DNA of 64,000 nt from Kribbella sp. VKM Ac-2569 (lineage in GTDB: Bacteria; Actinomycetota; Actinomycetes; Propionibacteriales; Kribbellaceae): contig NZ_SGXJ01000001.1 of the NCBI RefSeq assembly GCF_004216905.1, positions 2,604,001-2,668,000 of the forward strand, given 5' to 3'. The position numbers were made by a program, and so were the translations under genes. The notes under the pieces were generated by a model. It saw nothing but the letters and a program-made list of their open reading frames with translations. It was not told the origin of the DNA and searched no databases. Positions 54,898 to 63,113 of the stretch are shown piece after piece; position 1 is the first letter of the stretch; the number at the start of each line of letters is the position of its first letter.

Positions 54898-56037
54898 TCA
54901 GGCCGCAGCAGCGGTGGTGGTGGACGGGGTGGTAGCGCTCGGGTACTCGTTGACGTTCTCCGACGTCACCGGGCGGCGCCGGGACGCGGCGTAGATGCCG
55001 CCACCGGCCGCGACCGCCAGGACCGCGATGACGACCACACCGAGGTTGCCGGAGTCCGCGACGCGGCCAGACAGGGCGCCGACGATCGCAGCGGCCGGCA
55101 GCGTGAGCAGCCAGGCCACGGCCATCCGGCCGGCGACGGTCCAGCGCACCTCGGCCAGCCGCTTGCCGAGGCCGGCGCCGAGGATGCTGCCGGAGCAGAC
55201 CTGGGTGGTGGACAGCGGGAAGCCCAGGTGCGAGGAGGCCAGCAGCACGGCGGTCGAGCTCGTCTCCGCGGAGAAGCCCTGCGGCGACTCGATCTCGGCC
55301 AGGCCCTTGCCCATCGTCCGGATGATCCGCCAGCCGCCCAGGTAGGTGCCGGCCGCGATCGCCAGGCCGGCCGCCAGGATCACCCACAGCGGCGGGCGGG
55401 ACCCGGAGGCGAGGCTGCCCGAGGTGATCAGCACCAGCGTGATGACGCCCATCGTCTTCTGCGCGTCACCGGTGCCGTGCGCGAGCGAGACCAGCGACGC
55501 GGACGCCATCTGCCCGGCCCGGAACCCGTCGTCGACCGACTTCTTCCGCGCCCGCGCGGTGATCCTGTACGCCAGGAAAGTCCCGAGCAGCGCGACCACA
55601 CCGGCCACCAGCGGGGCCGCGATCGCCGGGACGATGATCTTCTGGACGACGGTGCCGAAATGTACGGCGCTGCTCCCGGACGCGATCCAGGTGGCGCCGA
55701 TCAGGCCGCCGAACAGCGCGTGCGACGAGGAGCTCGGCAGACCGAGGTACCAGGTCAGCAGATTCCAGAGGATCGCTCCGACGAGCCCGCCGAAGATCAC
55801 CGGCACGGTCACCTTGGCATCGTCCACGATGCCGCTGGAGATCGTCTTGGCCACCTCGGTCGAGATGAACGCGCCGACCAGGTTCAGGACGGCGGACAGT
55901 GCGACCGCGATCTTCGGTTTCAGGGCCCCGGTGGCGATCGAGGTCGCCATCGCGTTGGCGGTGTCGTGGAACCCGTTGGTGAAGTCGAACACCAGCGCGG
56001 TGACGATCACCACGACGACGAGGAACGAAAGGTCCAT
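54898..56037 (-). CDS. pit: PiT-family phosphate transporter, PHO-box controlled copy
   Basis: The 379-residue transporter has the duplicated PiT signature: FDFTNGFHDTANAMA at the N-terminus and LAHGTGDAQKTMGVI in the second half, with GLPSSSSHAL between. It moves metal-phosphate with H+. The ATG at 56037 is used; the long frame upstream runs antiparallel through the first PiT gene in another frame and is rejected. A PHO box lies 57 bases upstream, so this copy is probably induced at low phosphate, like pitH2 of Streptomyces. Confidence 0.92.
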   Translation of the reverse strand: MDLSFLVVVVIVTALVFDFTNGFHDTANAMATSIATGALKPKIAVALSAVLNLVGAFISTEVAKTISSGIVDDAKVTVPVIFGGLVGAILWNLLTWYLGLPSSSSHALFGGLIGATWIASGSSAVHFGTVVQKIIVPAIAAPLVAGVVALLGTFLAYRITARARKKSVDDGFRAGQMASASLVSLAHGTGDAQKTMGVITLVLITSGSLASGSRPPLWVILAAGLAIAAGTYLGGWRIIRTMGKGLAEIESPQGFSAETSSTAVLLASSHLGFPLSTTQVCSGSILGAGLGKRLAEVRWTVAGRMAVAWLLTLPAAAIVGALSGRVADSGNLGVVVIAVLAVAAGGGIYAASRRRPVTSENVNEYPSATTPSTTTAAAA

Positions 56038-56093
56038 AGCGACCACTTCCCTAGGCGGACGATCAGCAGCGTCGATCGACCGTAGGCCGGGTG

Positions 56094-56111
56094 AGTGAAC
56101 TCGAAATGAAC
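56094..56111 (-). promoter_or_regulatory. PHO box upstream of the second PiT gene
   Basis: On the minus strand GTTCATT (56111-56105) and GTTCACT (56100-56094) are separated by four bases, giving the 11-base period of a PhoP-binding PHO box. The match is slightly weaker than the pstS box. Confidence 0.7.
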
Positions 56112-56123
56112 CGGTTCGGGACC

Positions 56124-57122
56124 CTACTCGAGGATCAGGTGAGCCAGGCCGTAGACGCCGGCCGCGACGATGCCGGCGGCGGGGATGGTCAGGATCCATG
56201 CGGTGACGATGCCCTTGGCGACGCCCCAGCGGACGGCGGACAGGCGCTTGGTGGCGCCGGCGCCCATCACCGCGGAGGTGATCGTGTGCGTGGTGGAGAC
56301 CGGGGCGTGCAGGCCGATCGCCATCACGTACAGCACGGTGGCGGCGACCGCCTCGGAGGCGAACCCGCGGGCCGGGTCGAGGTGGATGATCCGGCGGCCG
56401 AGGGTCCGCATGATCCGCCAGCCGCCGGAGTACGTGCCGAGCGAGATCGCGGTCGCGGCGGCCAGCTTCACCCAGATCGGGATGCCGTCGCCCTTGTCCA
56501 CGTGACCGGTGGTGAGCAGTGCCAGGAAGATCACGCCCATCGTCTTCTGCGCGTCCTGGAGGCCGTGCCCGAGCGCCATCGCGGCCGCCGACAGCGACTG
56601 CGCCATCCGGAACCCGCGGGTGGTCTTGCCGGGGTTGCGGTTCCGGAAGATCCACAGGATCGCGGTCATCAGCAGGAACGCGCCGACGAACCCGACCGCG
56701 GGCGACAGCACCATCGGGATGACGACCTTGTCGACGATGCCCGACCACAGCACCACGCTGCTCGAGGCCAGACCGGCTCCGACCAGGCCGCCGATCAGCG
56801 CGTGCGACGAGGAGCTGGGCAGACCGAAGTACCAGGTGATCAGGTTCCAGGTGATGGCACCAGTCAGGGCAGCAATCACGATCACCAGGCCGTGTTTGCC
56901 GGCCGGCGCGCTGATGATGCCCTTGCCGACGGTGTCGGCCACCTCGGTGCCGAGGAAGGCGCCGAGGAAGTTCATCACCGCGGCCATCACCAGCGCCACC
57001 CGCGGCGTCAGCGCGCGGGTGGACACCGAGGTCGCGATCGCGTTGGCGGCGTCGTGGAAGCCGTTGGTGTAGTCGAAGGCCAGCGCGATGACGACGACGG
57101 CGATGACGAGCGCGAACTCCAC
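56124..57122 (-). CDS. pit: PiT-family phosphate transporter, DUF47-coupled copy
   Basis: The 332-residue protein has the motifs FDYTNGFHDAANAIA, GLPSSSSHAL and LGHGLQDAQKTMGVI of PiT transporters. It starts with a GTG two bases after the stop of the DUF47 gene, so the pair is co-translated, as in the pap-pitH1 arrangement of Streptomyces. It is likely the constitutive low-affinity phosphate uptake system. Confidence 0.92.
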   Translation of the reverse strand: MEFALVIAVVVIALAFDYTNGFHDAANAIATSVSTRALTPRVALVMAAVMNFLGAFLGTEVADTVGKGIISAPAGKHGLVIVIAALTGAITWNLITWYFGLPSSSSHALIGGLVGAGLASSSVVLWSGIVDKVVIPMVLSPAVGFVGAFLLMTAILWIFRNRNPGKTTRGFRMAQSLSAAAMALGHGLQDAQKTMGVIFLALLTTGHVDKGDGIPIWVKLAAATAISLGTYSGGWRIMRTLGRRIIHLDPARGFASEAVAATVLYVMAIGLHAPVSTTHTITSAVMGAGATKRLSAVRWGVAKGIVTAWILTIPAAGIVAAGVYGLAHLILE

Positions 57123-57124
57123 GC

Positions 57125-57757
57125 TCAGCTCTCCTTGACGGCGATCTGTTCGACCGTGTTGGCGACGTGCTCGAAGGCGTCGACCGCCTCCTCCAGCAGG
57201 TCGACCACGGTCTTGAGCTTCATCACCGTCAGCGCCTCGTACTCACCGCTGAACAGCTTCGCGATCAGCCGCCGGTGCACAGCGTCACCGGTGTTCTCCA
57301 GGCGGTTGATCTCGATCCAGTACTCGGCCAGGTCCTTCATGGTCCGCAGCCGGGGCATCGTCTCGGCGGTCAACTGGGCGGCCCGCTGCAGCACCTCGAT
57401 CTGCTCGGCCACCTCTTCCGGCAGCTTCTCCAGGTTGAAGAGGTGGATCGTGTCGACCGCCTCCTCCATGAAGTCCATGACGTCGTCCAGATCGGAGGCC
57501 AGCCGGTAGATGTCCTCGCGGTCGAACGGGGTGACGAAGGTCGAGTTCACCCGGCGAATGATCGAGTGGGTGGTCTCGTCGGCCGCGTGTTCCGCGTCCT
57601 TCATCTGGGCAGCGATCTGGTGGCTCGCGGAGAGCCCGGTCCCCGCCGTACTGCCGAGCAATTCCGCCAGGATCCGCGATCCCTCCACGAGGTGGTTCGC
57701 GGACTCGGTGAAAAGGTCGTAGAACGTCGGGTCGTTCGGACGCAGACGTAACGGCAC
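57125..57757 (-). CDS. DUF47 / PhoU-like phosphate transport accessory protein
   Basis: The 210-residue, all-helical protein belongs to the DUF47 family related to PhoU (FYDLFTESANHLVEGSRIL, DREDIYRLASDLDDVMDFMEE, INRLENTGDAVHRR). It partners PiT transporters. I chose the GTG at 57757, which follows a GGAG site; the frame can be extended nine codons. Three GTTCA-type half-sites lie upstream without proper spacing. Confidence 0.88.
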   Translation of the reverse strand: MPLRLRPNDPTFYDLFTESANHLVEGSRILAELLGSTAGTGLSASHQIAAQMKDAEHAADETTHSIIRRVNSTFVTPFDREDIYRLASDLDDVMDFMEEAVDTIHLFNLEKLPEEVAEQIEVLQRAAQLTAETMPRLRTMKDLAEYWIEINRLENTGDAVHRRLIAKLFSGEYEALTVMKLKTVVDLLEEAVDAFEHVANTVEQIAVKES

Positions 57758-57896
57758 TTCAAGCTCCGGATGAACGAGGGACAAACCGTGAACATGCTAG
57801 GGGGAACCACCGGTTGACGCGGCATCCGCCCCGATCAACGTAGCGCGTCGCGGTGAACCGCGTTTTCCGGCGCGCACGGCTGGTAACTGATCGGTT

Positions 57897-58217
57897 TCAG
57901 CGTGTTAGCACGGCGTAGAGGTCGAAGAGCCCGACCACGAGCACCAGACCGGCCGCGATCCGGAGCACGTTCTCGTGGCCGAGGGCATGGACCGCACCTC
58001 CTTTGGTACGGCGGTAGACGGCGCTCACCGCCGCCCAGCAGCCCATCGACAGCACGAGAACGACGATCCCGAGACCGGTCCGGACGTCCGACGAGCCGTG
58101 GCCGGAGGCAATCAGCAGGACGCCGTTGGCAATCAGTCCGAGCGCCGTACGCCGCCACGCCAGCAGGGTCCGCTCCGGCTGGCGGCCTGGATCCGGTGTG
58201 CTCATCGACACATTCAC
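57897..58217 (-). CDS. DUF202 membrane protein, second of a pair
   Basis: The 106-residue protein has the DUF202 start ERTLLAWRRTALGLIANG and three membrane helices. The GTG at 58217 overlaps the stop of the upstream DUF202 gene; an ATG four codons in is an alternative. It ends the MarR-GH3-DUF202-DUF202 operon. Confidence 0.82.
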   Translation of the reverse strand: MNVSMSTPDPGRQPERTLLAWRRTALGLIANGVLLIASGHGSSDVRTGLGIVVLVLSMGCWAAVSAVYRRTKGGAVHALGHENVLRIAAGLVLVVGLFDLYAVLTR

Positions 58218-58546
58218 CGCCAGAGCGAGAACAGCAGGCCGATCAGGCCGACCACGGCGATTGTTGCTCCGAGCATCAGCGGGAGTCTGGTCACCGGGAG
58301 CGCGCCGCCGCGGCGGATCGCGGTCAGGTTGAGCTGCCAGCGCCGGAACGCTCCTGCGGTCGTGACGATTCCGGCGATCACCAGGACGATGCCGATGACC
58401 CGGGCCGGCCAGCGGTCCGGTCCGAGATCGAGGAACTGGACCGCGGACAGCCCGCCGGCGTAACAGGCGAGGGACGTCCGTAGGTAGGCCAGGTAGGTGC
58501 GTTCGTTCGCCAGGGTGAAGCGGTAGTCGGGCTCTTCCTCCGTCAT
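58214..58546 (-). CDS. DUF202 (YidH-like) membrane protein
   Basis: The 110-residue protein has the pattern NERTYLAYLRTSLACYAGG and three helices. It is coupled by four-base overlaps to both the GH3 gene upstream and the second DUF202 gene downstream. Two-gene DUF202 sets (YidH/YidG) are common; the function is unknown. Confidence 0.85.
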   Translation of the reverse strand: MTEEEPDYRFTLANERTYLAYLRTSLACYAGGLSAVQFLDLGPDRWPARVIGIVLVIAGIVTTAGAFRRWQLNLTAIRRGGALPVTRLPLMLGATIAVVGLIGLLFSLWR

Positions 58547-59796
58547 TCGCAGCTCACCAGGCCGTGGTCCTGTTTCAGTGTCAGCACACGGCGCACGCTA
58601 CTCGTCAACTGCGTGGCGAAGGACTTGTCCTGCTGGGCCTTGGCGACCAGCGCCGCCACCATCTCGGCGGTCAGCCCGGCCTTCGCGTTGATGACGATGT
58701 CGCCACCGGCCGCCACGAACCGCGTGGCGCGATCGCCGGCCGGGACCGCAGCAACCTCCGCCGCGGCGCCGACGTCGTCGGTGATCACGACGCCACGCCA
58801 GCCGAGATCACCGCGCACCATGCCCTGGATGACGGTCGGCGAGAACACGGCGCGGTTCTTCGGATCGATCTTCGTGTACGTCACGGTCGAGATCATCACC
58901 ATCGACGTACCGGCCTTGATCCCGTCCGCGAACGGCTGCAGGTCGGCGTCACCGCGGACAGTGACGTTGTCGACAACCCCGGAGGAGAAGTCGGTGTTGC
59001 CGCGCACGCGTCCGAGTCCCGGGAAGTGCTTGACCGACGTCGCGATCCCGGCGTTGCGCATGCCCTGGACGAACGCTTTTACTCCCTGACCGGCTGCCTC
59101 GGGCGTGTCGCCGTACTCGCGGTCCAACTGGCCGATCGGTGCGTTCTGCGACTTGAGCGAGCTGGGTACGACGTCGGCGACCGGCGCGAGGTCGACGTTG
59201 ACGCCGGCCTCCTCGAGCTGGCTGCCCCACTGCTCGGCCTGTGCGGTGAGTTTGGAGCTCGACCAGGTGCCCTGCACCGTGGCCGCCGGGATGCGGTCGA
59301 ACCCGGAGCCCTTGAGGCGCTGGATCTGGCCGCCCTCCTGGTCCGCGGCGATCAACGGACGGACGCCCTTCACCGTCGCGGCCGCGTTCACCGCGGCCAT
59401 CGCCGTACGGGTGTGCGAGAGGCTGCCGCTGTTGCCGATCAGGAACACGCTGCCGGACTTCTCCTGCTGTACGACGGCACGCTGGGCGGACGTCATACCG
59501 GTGGAGGCGATCCCGGTCATGATCAGCTGTGCGGCCTTCTCCCGCAGCGTGAGAGCCTGCAGCTTCTGGTCGACGCAGCCCGCCGCGCTGGTCGGCGGTT
59601 TCGAGGTCGGCGGCTCGGACGGAGTCGCTGTGTCGCTGGGTGTGTCGGTTGGTGTGGTCGCCGGGGAGCTCGGGTCGCCGGTGACCGGGATCGAGGACGA
59701 CGGCACTGTGCTCGGCCCTGCGGTCGGGGAACCACTGTCACCACAGCCGGTCACGGCGAGGGCAGTCAGCGCGATGAGCGTGACCGGGCGCCTCAT
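58543..59796 (-). CDS. Glycoside hydrolase family 3 lipoprotein (beta-N-acetylhexosaminidase type)
   Basis: The 417-residue protein has a lipoprotein signal (lipobox VTGC before Gly), a Thr/Pro/Ser-rich linker and a single GH3 domain with IAADQEGGQIQRL, SVKHFPGLGRVRGNT and the nucleophile region VVITDDVGA. NagZ-type enzymes have a catalytic histidine in the KHFPGHG loop; here the position reads Leu, which I also remember in other actinobacterial members. The likely substrate is a cell-wall aminosugar. The ATG at 59796 follows the MarR stop by one base. Confidence 0.83.
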   Translation of the reverse strand: MRRPVTLIALTALAVTGCGDSGSPTAGPSTVPSSSIPVTGDPSSPATTPTDTPSDTATPSEPPTSKPPTSAAGCVDQKLQALTLREKAAQLIMTGIASTGMTSAQRAVVQQEKSGSVFLIGNSGSLSHTRTAMAAVNAAATVKGVRPLIAADQEGGQIQRLKGSGFDRIPAATVQGTWSSSKLTAQAEQWGSQLEEAGVNVDLAPVADVVPSSLKSQNAPIGQLDREYGDTPEAAGQGVKAFVQGMRNAGIATSVKHFPGLGRVRGNTDFSSGVVDNVTVRGDADLQPFADGIKAGTSMVMISTVTYTKIDPKNRAVFSPTVIQGMVRGDLGWRGVVITDDVGAAAEVAAVPAGDRATRFVAAGGDIVINAKAGLTAEMVAALVAKAQQDKSFATQLTSSVRRVLTLKQDHGLVSCE

Positions 59797-59797
59797 C

Positions 59798-60283
59798 TCA
59801 GTTTCGCTCCCACGCCGCGCGATCGATGGTGTCACCGGAATGCCGGGCCAGTGTCGAGCAGACGTCGTACAGGTGCTCGACCTGCTCGGGGCTGAGCGCG
59901 TCGAAGATCGCCTTGCGGACCTCCTCGACATGACCGGGTGCCGTGTCGACCAGCTTCTGCCGGCCGAGCTCGGTGAGGATCGCGACCTGGCCGCGGCGGT
60001 CGGACTCGATGCCCTCGCGCTTCACCCAGCCGTTCTGCTCGAGCCGGTTGACCGCGTGCGAGAGCCGACTGCGGGAGCCCTGCGTGGCGACCGCGAGTTC
60101 ACTCATCCGCAGCCGGTTGGCAGGCGCCTCGGACAGCCGGACGAGAATCTCGTAGTACGTGTGCGGAATTCCGGCGTCGCGCTGCAGTTGCTGCTCGATC
60201 CGGCTGCTCACTACGCGCTGCGCCGCGATGTACGCGCGCCAGGCCTGCGCCTCTGTCTGGTCCAGCCACCGGGGTTCCGCCAT
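59798..60283 (-). CDS. MarR-family transcriptional regulator
   Basis: The 161-residue protein has the MarR winged helix (LRMSELAVATQGSRSRLSHAVNRLEQNGWVKRE) and long dimerisation helices. TACGCT six bases before the ATG at 60283 suggests a leaderless start. It leads the GH3-DUF202-DUF202 operon, which it may control. Its first 185 bases lie inside the readthrough tail of the EamA frame. Confidence 0.86.
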   Translation of the reverse strand: MAEPRWLDQTEAQAWRAYIAAQRVVSSRIEQQLQRDAGIPHTYYEILVRLSEAPANRLRMSELAVATQGSRSRLSHAVNRLEQNGWVKREGIESDRRGQVAILTELGRQKLVDTAPGHVEEVRKAIFDALSPEQVEHLYDVCSTLARHSGDTIDRAAWERN

Positions 60284-61163
60284 CCCCGCAGCGTACTTGT
60301 TCACCGAGCCGGATCAGCAGTACGGCGGCCGCACACACCAGCATGCCGACGACGGCGAGCGCGCCGATCGTCTCGTGGAACAGCAGGAACGCGAACACCA
60401 TCGTGGTCGGCGGCACCAGGTAGAGCAGCGAACTGATGCGTGTCGCGCCGGAGAGCTTGAGGTTGACCAGGTACAGCCCCCAGCCGCCGCCGGTTGCCAG
60501 CAGCACCAGCCAGAGCACCGCGCCGTAGAAGCCCGGGTCCTCAGGCACGGTCAGTCGATGGGTCGACGCGGCCAACGCGGTGAACAGAACTGCCGACACG
60601 AGGCTCTGGACTGCCAGCGCGTCCAGCGAGTTCGTCGCCGGCTTTCGATGGCGATCCAGGCAGGTCCCCGCGACCAGGCCGAGGAGACCGCCGATCGGGA
60701 TCAGGAAGAGGAGCGGTGAACCGTGGCCGGCGCCGAGGTCGTCCGCCACGACCAGACCGACGCCGAGCAGACCGAGGAGCAGTCCCAGCCATTGGCGCCC
60801 ACTGACCCGTTCGCCGAGCAGCGGCCCGGCGACGGTCGCGATCAGGATCGGCTGGAGCGATCCGATGAGTGCGGTGACGCCGGCCGTGATGCCGTTGTCG
60901 ATACCGGTGAAGATCAGGCCCAGGTAAACGAACTGGGTGAGGACCGCCATCCACACCTGGCCCACGAGGTCGCGGCGGGAGATCCGCGGCCGCCGGATCG
61001 CCAGCACCACGGCGGCGATCGCGCCCGCGACGAGGAACCGCCAGGCGAGCAGGTCGAACGCGTTCGTGTACTCCGTCCCCCAGCGCGCACCGATGAAGCC
61101 ACAGCTCCAGAACACGACGAACCCGGTCCCGGCAGCCAGCGTGAGCGCCCTGTGCGTGATCAT
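60099..61163 (-). CDS. EamA/DMT-family transporter with out-of-frame C-terminal tail
   Basis: The 354-residue frame has ten membrane helices in two EamA repeats, ending naturally near residue 290 at VLLIRLGE. About 65 further residues are Arg/Ala-rich, non-membrane, and overlap the MarR gene in a different frame. A TGA lies in the next frame right after the last helix, so a single-base shift may have removed the true stop. The transporter probably exports a metabolite or drug. The TACTGT -10-like element and the ATG at 61163 flank the TetR operator. Confidence 0.8.
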   Translation of the reverse strand: MITHRALTLAAGTGFVVFWSCGFIGARWGTEYTNAFDLLAWRFLVAGAIAAVVLAIRRPRISRRDLVGQVWMAVLTQFVYLGLIFTGIDNGITAGVTALIGSLQPILIATVAGPLLGERVSGRQWLGLLLGLLGVGLVVADDLGAGHGSPLLFLIPIGGLLGLVAGTCLDRHRKPATNSLDALAVQSLVSAVLFTALAASTHRLTVPEDPGFYGAVLWLVLLATGGGWGLYLVNLKLSGATRISSLLYLVPPTTMVFAFLLFHETIGALAVVGMLVCAAAVLLIRLGEQVRCGDGGTPVAGPDRGAGLARVHRGAARSEQPDRAATAARRRNSAHVLRDSRPAVRGACQPAADE

Positions 61164-61177
61164 GGGAGACAGTAACC

Positions 61178-61191
61178 ATACCGGTCGGTAT
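61178..61191. promoter_or_regulatory. TetR-type operator between EamA and TetR genes
   Basis: A perfect palindrome ATACCG-GT-CGGTAT sits between the two divergent start codons, overlapping the TATACT -10-like element of the tetR gene (61189-61194) and close to the TACTGT element of eamA (61169-61174). Binding would block both promoters. Confidence 0.75.
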
Positions 61192-61200
61192 ACTGTCAGT

Positions 61201-61821
61201 ATGCTCGACCAACAGGTGAGACTGATCGTGAACCGCGAGGTCCGTGCGGCACCGCGGCTGACCCCGGCCGGCGAGCGCATCCTGGCGGCCGCGTCGACGC
61301 TTTTCTACGAGCAGGGGATCCGGACCGTCGGCGTCGATGCGATCGCCGCGGCGGCGGACGTGACGAAGAAGACGCTGTACGACCGGTTCGGGTCGAAGGA
61401 TCGGCTGATCGCGGCGTACCTGGAGCAGCGGGATCGGACCTGGCATCTGTTCCTGGACGAACAGCTGGCCGCGCGGAATCCGGCCACGCCCGAAGAGGTG
61501 ATCCTGGTGCTGTTCGCCGCGCTGACGGACTGGCTAGCCGGATCGCGCAACGGGTGCGGATTCATCAACGCGAGCGTGGAACTGGCGGCGCCGGACCATC
61601 CGGCGATGCCCGTGATCGTCGGCCAGAAGCGGTGGATGCGGTCCGAGTTCGAGGCGCAGGCGAAGGCGGCGGGACTCGGGGACGCGGGTGAGCTGGCCGA
61701 TCGGCTGCTGTTGCTCCACGAGGGCGCACTGGTCAGTTACCGGGTCGCGGCGATGACCTCGGCGCCGGAGGTCGCGGCGCGGGCGGCCGCCGATCTGCTG
61801 GCCGGGTGGCCCCGGGTCTAG
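61201..61821 (+). CDS. TetR-family regulator of the EamA transporter
   Basis: The 206-residue protein has the TetR HTH (GVDAIAAAADVTKKTLYDRFGSKDRLI) and a C-terminal ligand domain. TATACT ends six bases before the ATG, so the mRNA is leaderless. It probably represses itself and the divergent transporter through the palindrome between them. Its end overlaps the ion-channel gene by four bases. Confidence 0.87.
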   Translation: MLDQQVRLIVNREVRAAPRLTPAGERILAAASTLFYEQGIRTVGVDAIAAAADVTKKTLYDRFGSKDRLIAAYLEQRDRTWHLFLDEQLAARNPATPEEVILVLFAALTDWLAGSRNGCGFINASVELAAPDHPAMPVIVGQKRWMRSEFEAQAKAAGLGDAGELADRLLLLHEGALVSYRVAAMTSAPEVAARAAADLLAGWPRV

Positions 61822-62480
61822 GTGTTGCTCCGCTTGGTGATGGTTAGACCAACGAGGCGGGACACGACCATGGCGACGTACCCGAGGCCGGCGAGCTGTT
61901 CGAGCATCACCACCGAGCGTCCCCAGGACGTGATCGGGACGATGTCGCTCAGGCCGGTGCTGGACAGCGTGGTGAAACTGAGGAACAGCAGTTCCATCCA
62001 GGTGCGATCGTTGGCTGGGTCAACGGCTGCGGTGAAGCTGCCGGGGACGAGGACCTGCACGAACACGTACAGGTAGGCGAAACCCCAAGCCACCAAGGTG
62101 AAAGTGGCACCGGTCGCGAAGAGTTCGTCGACGCTGACCTCGTGGTCGGAAAGCATGTAGCGGAGCAGGCAGTACGCCGCGTAGAAGTAGAAGGCCGCGT
62201 GCAGCGCGCCGGAGATCGCGATAACCGGTTCGGTCGGGTTGAACGCGTCGAGCAACGACAGCGCCACCGCCGGGATGCCCAGGCAGATGCTGATCCAGGT
62301 GAGGCCTGGGGTCGCGCGGACGGAGAAGACCGCGAGCACGAGTACGACGATGCCGAGGATCTCGAACGCGACACGGCCGGAGCGTGATCCTTCCATCACC
62401 GGATAGACGAGTACGCCGAGCAACTGCACCACGAGCAGCACCGCGGACGGGTTCCGCCGAGCGTGGCCCAGCACACTCAT
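61818..62480 (-). CDS. Six-helix ion channel with non-canonical selectivity filter
   Basis: The 220-residue protein has about six membrane helices, the last two around a pore loop LSFTTLSSTGLSDIVP. Potassium channels have TVGYGD at the position that reads STGLSD here, so ion choice may differ. There is no Arg-rich S4 helix and no cytoplasmic RCK domain. The ATG overlaps the thioesterase stop (ATGA). Confidence 0.78.
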   Translation of the reverse strand: MSVLGHARRNPSAVLLVVQLLGVLVYPVMEGSRSGRVAFEILGIVVLVLAVFSVRATPGLTWISICLGIPAVALSLLDAFNPTEPVIAISGALHAAFYFYAAYCLLRYMLSDHEVSVDELFATGATFTLVAWGFAYLYVFVQVLVPGSFTAAVDPANDRTWMELLFLSFTTLSSTGLSDIVPITSWGRSVVMLEQLAGLGYVAMVVSRLVGLTITKRSNT

Positions 62481-62986
62481 GACGCCTGCTCGCGGGAGGC
62501 GATGATCGCGGCGCGGCGGGCAAGCCGGTGACTCCGGCGGATCTCGGCCTCGCGCAACCGCCGGCGGTCCTCGTCCGTCTCCGGAACCGCCTGCGGCACC
62601 TGCCGCGGCTTCCCGTCCTCGTCGACGGCCACGAACACCAGGTACGCCGACGCGACGTGCACCTGCGGACCGACCGCGTCCCAGCGATCGGCGGTGATCC
62701 GTACTCCGACCTCCATCGAGCTCCGCCCGGTCCAGTTCACCTGCGCGCTGAAGTGCACGACATCACCGACCCGCACCGGGACCAGAAACACCATCTCGTC
62801 CATCGAAGCGGTGACCGCGGGCCCGCCGGAGTGCCGCGCCGCGACCACGCCGGCCACCGAGTCGACCAACGTCATAATCACGCCGCCGTGCACGGTGCCG
62901 AGCAGGTTCGTCTCGTTCTGCGCGGTGATGTGCGACAGCGACAGCCGCGTCTCCGAGGTCGGCCGCGACGACGGGCTGCTGGTCAT
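62477..62986 (-). CDS. Acyl-CoA thioesterase (hotdog fold)
   Basis: The 169-residue protein matches the YciA/BFIT-type hotdog family: NETNLLGTVHGGVIMTLVDSVAG, then FLVPVRVGDVVHFSAQV and a charged C-terminal helix. It should hydrolyse acyl-CoA thioesters. The ATG at 62986 follows AAGGAG; the longer frame is rejected because it runs through the divergent gene. It is the first gene of a pair with the channel. Confidence 0.87.
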   Translation of the reverse strand: MTSSPSSRPTSETRLSLSHITAQNETNLLGTVHGGVIMTLVDSVAGVVAARHSGGPAVTASMDEMVFLVPVRVGDVVHFSAQVNWTGRSSMEVGVRITADRWDAVGPQVHVASAYLVFVAVDEDGKPRQVPQAVPETDEDRRRLREAEIRRSHRLARRAAIIASREQAS

Positions 62987-63113
62987 ACAACTCCTTGGGT
63001 CACTCCGGCTGGGTCTGCGGCAGCGTATCCGCCCACTTGTCCACAGGCCCGGATTGGCGTGCTCGGAGACGGCCCGATCCTCGTACTTTCTCTGCCGACA
63101 AGGAGGACCGACG

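Noticed and set aside
57776..57858. GTTCACC, GTTCACG and GTTCATC half-sites upstream of the DUF47 gene
   Set aside because: Spacings are not multiples of 11 bases, so they do not form a proper PHO box.
57851..57866. Hairpin CGCGG-TGAA-CCGCG followed by TTTT on the plus strand
   Set aside because: No plus-strand gene ends nearby, so a terminator role is unlikely.
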